From Faecalibacterium sp. (GTDB lineage Bacteria; Bacillota; Clostridia; Oscillospirales; Ruminococcaceae), in NCBI GenBank assembly GCA_029264955.1, contig JARHYC010000020.1:155442-219441 (forward strand): a DNA stretch of 64,000 nt, given 5' to 3'. Shown here piece by piece: positions 60,270 to 64,000 of this stretch. Positions within the stretch are counted from its first letter, which is position 1. The number at the start of each line of letters is the position of its first letter. Under the pieces are notes generated by a model. The model was not told the origin of the DNA. It ran no database searches and saw only the letters and a program-made list of their open reading frames with translations. Made by a program: the position numbers and the translations under genes.

Positions 60270-62086
60270 TGGCAGGACATGGAAGAGGAGCCGGCGCCAT
60301 GATGCCGGGCGAAAAGGCAAAAGATTTTAAGGGCACGATGAGACGGTTGATTGCATATCTGCGTCGTTATCTGCCCGCAATCGTGATGGTGATGCTGTTT
60401 GCCATTGCGTCTACTATTTTCTCGATTCTGGGCCCGCGTATTTTGGGTAGTGCTACGACCGAATTGTTTAACGGCGTAATGGCACAGATGACAGGTACCG
60501 GCGGTATCAACTTTGCCGCTGTGGCACAGATTTTGATTTTCTTGGCTGTGATTTATGTGGTGTCGTCGGTACTGTCCTACATTCAGGGCTTTATCATGAC
60601 CCGGATTTCTACGGAAATCAGCTACGGCATGCGCAGGGACATCAGCGAAAAAATCAACCGGATGCCTCTGGCGTACTTCGACCGCGTTTCTCACGGTGAA
60701 GTGCTGAGCCGCATCACCAACGATGTGGATACTGTGACCCAGACGCTGAACCAGAGTATGACCCAGATCGTCACCAGCGTGACCCAGTTTATCGGCGTGT
60801 TGATTATGATGCTGACCATCAGCCCGCTGATGACCCTGGTAGCATTGTGCATTCTGCCGCTGAGCTTGTTGATTGTCAGCAACGTGGTCAAGCGCAGTCA
60901 GCCACTGTTCCAGAAACAGCAGGCCTATCTGGGCGATGTAAACGGCCATGTAGAAGAAATGTATGGCGGCCATCTGGTCGTTACCGCATTCAACGGCGAA
61001 CAGGAAAGCATTGATACCTTTAATGAAATCAACGAAAAGCTATATCAGGCATCTTGGAAGAGCCAGTTTATTTCCGGCATGATGATGCCTTTGATGAACT
61101 TTGCAGGGAACCTGGGCTATGTGGGAATTTGTATTCTGGGCGGTTTTCTGTCTCTGAAGGGTAAAATCACGGTCGGCAATATCCAGGCATTCATCCAGTA
61201 TGTGCGTAACTTTACCCAGCCTGTACAGCAGATTGCGAACATCTCCAATGTTTTGCAGCAGACGGCAGCAGCAGCAGAGCGTGTGTTCAGCTTCTTGGAA
61301 GAAGAAGAGGAAACACCCGATCCGGAAAATCCGCTGCCTGCCGATTTGATTAAGGGCGAAGTGACCTTTGCACACGTCCACTTCGGCTACAATCCGGAAA
61401 AGACCATCATCAACGACTTCTCGGCAATTATTAAGCCGGGTCAGAAGGTGGCAATCGTTGGTCCTACCGGTGCAGGTAAGACGACTATGGTCAAGCTGCT
61501 GATGCGCTTCTATGATGTAAACGAAGGCGCCGTGCTGCTGGACGGCTATGATGTGCGTCAGTTTACCCGCAATGATCTGCGTGGTATGTTCGGCATGGTG
61601 TTACAGGATACTTGGCTATATAATGGCAGCATCCTGGAGAATATCCGCTATGGTCGTCTGGATGCTACCGACGAAGAAGTCATGGCAGCAGCGAAAGCTG
61701 CTCAGGTGGACCATTTCGTCCACACCTTGCCCCAGGGCTATGACACGGTCCTGAACGAAGAGGGCAGCAATATCAGTCAGGGGCAGAAGCAGCTGCTGAC
61801 CATTGCCCGTACCATCGTTTCCAATCCGCGCGTCTTGATTTTTGATGAGGCAACCTCCAGCGTTGATACCCGTACGGAATTGTCTATCCAGAAGGCGATG
61901 GATCATCTGATGGAGGGCCGAACCAGCTTTATCATTGCACACCGTTTGTCTACTATTCGGGATGCCGATGTGATTCTGGTTATGAAGGACGGCGATATTG
62001 TAGAAACTGGTAAACATGAGGAACTGTTGGCAAAGGGCGGTTTCTATGCGGAACTGTACCAGAGTCAGTTCGCAAATGTGGGTTGA
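60269..62086 (+). CDS. ABC exporter subunit 2 (canonical catalytic half)
   Basis: A 605-residue permease-ATPase. Six membrane helices lie in residues ~30-330. Walker A is GPTGAGKTTMVKLL (~398), the signature is the variant ISQGQKQ (~502) and Walker B is VLIFDEATSSVD (~523), with the catalytic Glu. The pairing of a variant signature here with a Walker B Asp in subunit 1 means one of the two ATP sites in the heterodimer is degenerate. AAGGAGG for this gene lies inside the end of subunit 1. It probably exports drugs, peptides or lipids; the substrate is unknown. Confidence 0.94.
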   Translation: MAGHGRGAGAMMPGEKAKDFKGTMRRLIAYLRRYLPAIVMVMLFAIASTIFSILGPRILGSATTELFNGVMAQMTGTGGINFAAVAQILIFLAVIYVVSSVLSYIQGFIMTRISTEISYGMRRDISEKINRMPLAYFDRVSHGEVLSRITNDVDTVTQTLNQSMTQIVTSVTQFIGVLIMMLTISPLMTLVALCILPLSLLIVSNVVKRSQPLFQKQQAYLGDVNGHVEEMYGGHLVVTAFNGEQESIDTFNEINEKLYQASWKSQFISGMMMPLMNFAGNLGYVGICILGGFLSLKGKITVGNIQAFIQYVRNFTQPVQQIANISNVLQQTAAAAERVFSFLEEEEETPDPENPLPADLIKGEVTFAHVHFGYNPEKTIINDFSAIIKPGQKVAIVGPTGAGKTTMVKLLMRFYDVNEGAVLLDGYDVRQFTRNDLRGMFGMVLQDTWLYNGSILENIRYGRLDATDEEVMAAAKAAQVDHFVHTLPQGYDTVLNEEGSNISQGQKQLLTIARTIVSNPRVLIFDEATSSVDTRTELSIQKAMDHLMEGRTSFIIAHRLSTIRDADVILVMKDGDIVETGKHEELLAKGGFYAELYQSQFANVG

Positions 62087-62108
62087 TCCAACTGCAAAAT
62101 GACAAACA

Positions 62109-62138
62109 AAAAGACACATCTTAGGATGTGTCTTTTTT
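62109..62138 (+). terminator. Terminator of the ABC operon
   Basis: AAAAGACACATC/GATGTGTCTTTT stem with a TTAG loop and T6. Confidence 0.92.
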
Positions 62139-62197
62139 GTTTGTGGTGGCAAGTGTACAGGCGACGGTACAGACAGGCGAAAAGCGCAATGTAAAAT

Positions 62198-62229
62198 AAA
62201 AAAAGAGACTTACCAACCGGTAAATCTCG
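62198..62229 (-). terminator. Terminator after tRNA-Arg
   Basis: GAGATTTACC/GGTAAGTCTC stem followed by T7 on the minus strand. Confidence 0.9.
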
Positions 62230-62233
62230 TTTG

Positions 62234-62310
62234 TGGTGCGCCCGACTGGATTCGAACCAGCGGCCTTCAGAGTCGGAGTCTGACGCGCTATCCAACTGCG
62301 CCACGAGCGC
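62234..62310 (-). tRNA. tRNA-Arg (anticodon CCG)
   Basis: A 77-base cloverleaf: acceptor GCGCTCG/CGGGCGC, anticodon stem TCAGA/TCTGA with loop CTCCGAC, T-loop GGTTCGAATCC and an encoded CCA. It reads CGG codons. It has its own promoter and terminator. Confidence 0.95.
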
Positions 62311-62325
62311 TTATTCATACTGTTC

Positions 62326-62354
62326 ATTATAACAGATGCACTATAAAAAAGCAA
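62326..62354 (-). promoter_or_regulatory. tRNA-Arg promoter
   Basis: TTGCTT, a 17-base spacer and TATAAT on the minus strand, 16 bases before the tRNA. Confidence 0.8.
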
Positions 62355-62870
62355 ATGAAAAAAGGCGAAGGAGTTGTGATTGGAAAAGCGGGTTGGTGGT
62401 GTGAAAAGACGGCTGTATACTGGAACAAAAATAATAACGTGGCATCTATAAACGAACAGGAGACAACGTGTGTTGCAATGGGGCAGGAATTGTGTACGTC
62501 CTTATAAATGCTGTAGCAGAGAAAGGGATAACGTTTTTTTGAGGATGCTTGCACGAACGAAAAGGGTGGGAGACAGCTGCCGATAGGAATCGTTAAGGGA
62601 AAAGGCAGCGATGTATGAACGAGGAAGCGGTGGAAAGGCAACGCTGCCAGAGCGGGAAAAGGTTACCTGTAGGATGGCCTATATAGACGATTACTATTTA
62701 CCACTGGCACAGCGCGGGCCGAATTAGGACAAATTCTGATAGATAAGACGGGTTCAGAACGATGCGAAATATGTGTATGCACGATTTTGATACCACAAGT
62801 GTTTTCGTGCACAAAATAGGCTGAAGAGTGCGCCTCTTTACATTATATAGGAGAGAGGTGTAAGGCGGAT
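62355..62870. other. Gene-free stretch, possible remnant of a P-loop kinase
   Basis: No intact gene is seen. A short stretch at 62673-62727 (plus) reads MAYIDDYYLPLAQRGPN, which recalls the DDFYLP motif of uridine-kinase-like proteins. Stops occur in all frames around it and there is no ribosome site. If real, it is a decayed fragment. Confidence 0.3.
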
Positions 62871-62920
62871 GAAAAAAGAAATGGCAAACGACGCACCGGA
62901 AAGGATTGGTGCATCGTTTG
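62871..62920 (-). terminator. Terminator of the coaX-like gene
   Basis: CAAACGATGCACC/GGTGCGTCGTTTG stem (one mismatch) with CCATTTCTTTTTTC downstream on the minus strand. Confidence 0.75.
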
Positions 62921-62928
62921 CGTTAGAG

Positions 62929-63705
62929 TTATTTTCGGTTGCGTTTCCAGATTGCATACAGACCATCCAGTATGAGAGCTGGGTCATAGGTGATGGGAGT
63001 TTCACAAACTTGCAGAATACTATCTGGCATACTGCCTGTGGCAAAGAATCTTGTGTCGAGACCAAGCTCTTTGGTGAAGCGCGCCGCCATACCGTCGATC
63101 ATAGATGCGGTGCCCAACACAACACCACTCTGCAGGCAGGCGGTGGTATTCGTACTAATGATCTCCGGATGGGTAACGGTGTTAGGATCAATCTGAGGCA
63201 GTTGGGCGGTTTCGCGAACCATATTCGGTAAAGATAAATGCGGGCTGAGCAGAATTGAACCGCCCAGAAGTTCCTTTTTACTGTTAGCCGCCATCATAGA
63301 GAGAGCGGTATCGGCATTGATTACGACAACAGGGCCATCATACCGCGCGACAGCAGCAACAATGCCGCACAGCAAATCGGCACCCAACTGAGCAGGATTG
63401 TCCAGGCGCAAACGCATTCCGCTTTTCAGACCAGGACCAACCGTTAGTACGCGAACTGGTGCGAGCATCTTTAAAGCGGATAAAATATGGGGGGTTACAT
63501 TGGGGACAACACTGCCTAGGATGCAGCCTTCCATTTGGCAGCTGTCTTGGATGCCGTGCAAAAGGAGTAGGCTGCGAATACGAATGGCATATTCATCGGC
63601 GGTAGCAAGCGGGTCAGTATGCAGCTTGCCGGAAAAAATCTGGTGGTCATCTGTGTATCCGCCAATCGTGATTTTGGTATTTCCGATATTTACGGTGAGA
63701 ATCAT
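62929..63705 (-). CDS. coaX: Type III pantothenate kinase-like protein (CoaX), key aspartates replaced
   Basis: A 258-residue ASKHA-fold protein whose overall sequence matches CoaX: ILTVNIGNTKITIGGYTDD at the start, GSVVPNVTPHILSAL, QLGADLLCGIVAAV and GTASMIDGMAARF. CoaX phosphorylates pantothenate in coenzyme A synthesis. The usual DxGNT aspartate is N6 here, and the DFGTATT motif reads INADTALS. Two acidic residues needed for catalysis and metal binding thus seem changed. It may be a weak or altered kinase, or have another role. I start at the ATG at 63705 (AGGAG twelve bases upstream); the ATG at 63729 has no site. Confidence 0.82.
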   Translation of the reverse strand: MILTVNIGNTKITIGGYTDDHQIFSGKLHTDPLATADEYAIRIRSLLLLHGIQDSCQMEGCILGSVVPNVTPHILSALKMLAPVRVLTVGPGLKSGMRLRLDNPAQLGADLLCGIVAAVARYDGPVVVINADTALSMMAANSKKELLGGSILLSPHLSLPNMVRETAQLPQIDPNTVTHPEIISTNTTACLQSGVVLGTASMIDGMAARFTKELGLDTRFFATGSMPDSILQVCETPITYDPALILDGLYAIWKRNRK

Positions 63706-63757
63706 AGCAAGAACAGTCTCCTGTTTCATTATTATATATAAGGATCAGATATCTTAT

Positions 63758-63786
63758 ATAGTAGCCTGTGGTATCAGAAAAGGCAA
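63758..63786 (-). promoter_or_regulatory. Promoter of the coaX-like gene
   Basis: TTGCCT, a 17-base spacer and TACTAT on the minus strand. Confidence 0.55.
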
Positions 63787-63915
63787 TAGGAAGAGATTTG
63801 CGGGGAATAGAACAGGAATAGTGATACTTTTACATAGTACGACTAATGGATTTTGGATAGAAACTGGATAAAGTGTCAAAGACAGTAAAAGAACGAAAAA
63901 AGTGCGCAAAAAGTG

Positions 63916-63943
63916 TTGACTTATTTTTGAAAGCGAGTATAAT
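63916..63943 (+). promoter_or_regulatory. Strong promoter leading out of the window
   Basis: TTGACT, a 16-base spacer and consensus TATAAT, followed by a GC-rich leader without an ORF to the window edge. It could drive an rRNA operon or another stable RNA outside the window, but this cannot be seen. Confidence 0.7.
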
Positions 63944-64000
63944 ACTATCTTGTCAGCCGCACGACGGCCGACGGCCCGCTGAAAAGCGAACGGCTTCAAA

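Noticed and set aside
62869-63231. 120-codon plus-strand ORF starting MKKEMANDAPERIGAS with a GGAG-like upstream sequence
   Set aside because: It begins in the coaX-like terminator hairpin and then runs antisense to the coaX-like gene, so it is most likely fortuitous.

Overview
The window is a chromosome-origin region of a Gram-positive anaerobe, most likely a Clostridia member of the Ruminococcaceae/Oscillospiraceae type (Faecalibacterium, Gemmiger, Subdoligranulum relatives). This placement is an inference from the gene order rpmH-rnpA-yidD-yidC-jag-mnmE-mnmG-rsmG-noc-parA-parB on one side and dnaA-dnaN-rlbA-recF-remB-gyrB-gyrA on the other, strong Shine-Dalgarno sites, sigma-A-like promoters, pyruvate:ferredoxin oxidoreductase plus pyruvate formate-lyase, and a PPi-type phosphofructokinase. 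No database search was possible.

Layout. 1-3.2 kb: start of nifJ (minus, cut by the window edge), a Ca2+/Na+ antiporter, a Nudix ADP-ribose pyrophosphatase and an RluA pseudouridine synthase. 3.3-6.6 kb (minus): a pyruvate formate-lyase operon in which the enzyme is split. A 684-residue body with the catalytic Cys pair stops exactly where the glycyl-radical domain should begin. That domain is a separate 80-residue gene, and a 60-residue Cys-rich relative of it lies between them, followed by pflA. A candidate small RNA lies just upstream. 7.2-11 kb: small accessory genes (HTH plus membrane protein, YcxB, VTC-type polyphosphate polymerase) and a decayed patB/malY aminotransferase.

11-32 kb is the replication and segregation core. 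Genes diverge from dnaA/rpmH, so transcription follows replication on both sides. DnaA-box-like nonamers (TTTTCCACA) flank dnaA on both sides, suggesting a bipartite oriC. Four parS palindromes (TGTTCCACGTGGAACA type) lie around rsmG, noc and parA. 32-46 kb: serS, an EFR1-type flavodoxin/ferredoxin, tRNA-Met and tRNA-Glu, idi, a frameshifted sdpI-like gene, a second cluster of GTGGAAA nonamers without a gene, gph, uppP, an M18 aminopeptidase, gluQRS, a permease under a yybP-ykoY (Mn2+) riboswitch, a CBS/DRTGG family II pyrophosphatase, acylphosphatase, and a secreted Big_2/papain-like protein that seems to start at AUU.

46-64 kb: an HD protein, a MarR gene under two tandem palindromic operators followed by a flavodoxin, an NSS transporter, PPi-type phosphofructokinase, shikimate kinase, an HI0933-family flavoprotein, TraX, MATE, a DUF1287 protein, a membrane HTH protein, a MarR-ABC-ABC export operon encoding an asymmetric heterodimer, tRNA-Arg(CCG), a CoaX-like protein lacking key aspartates, and a strong promoter pointing out of the window.

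The most interesting system is the split pyruvate formate-lyase with its extra Cys-rich small protein. I cannot tell from the sequence alone whether split PFLs of this type are already described.
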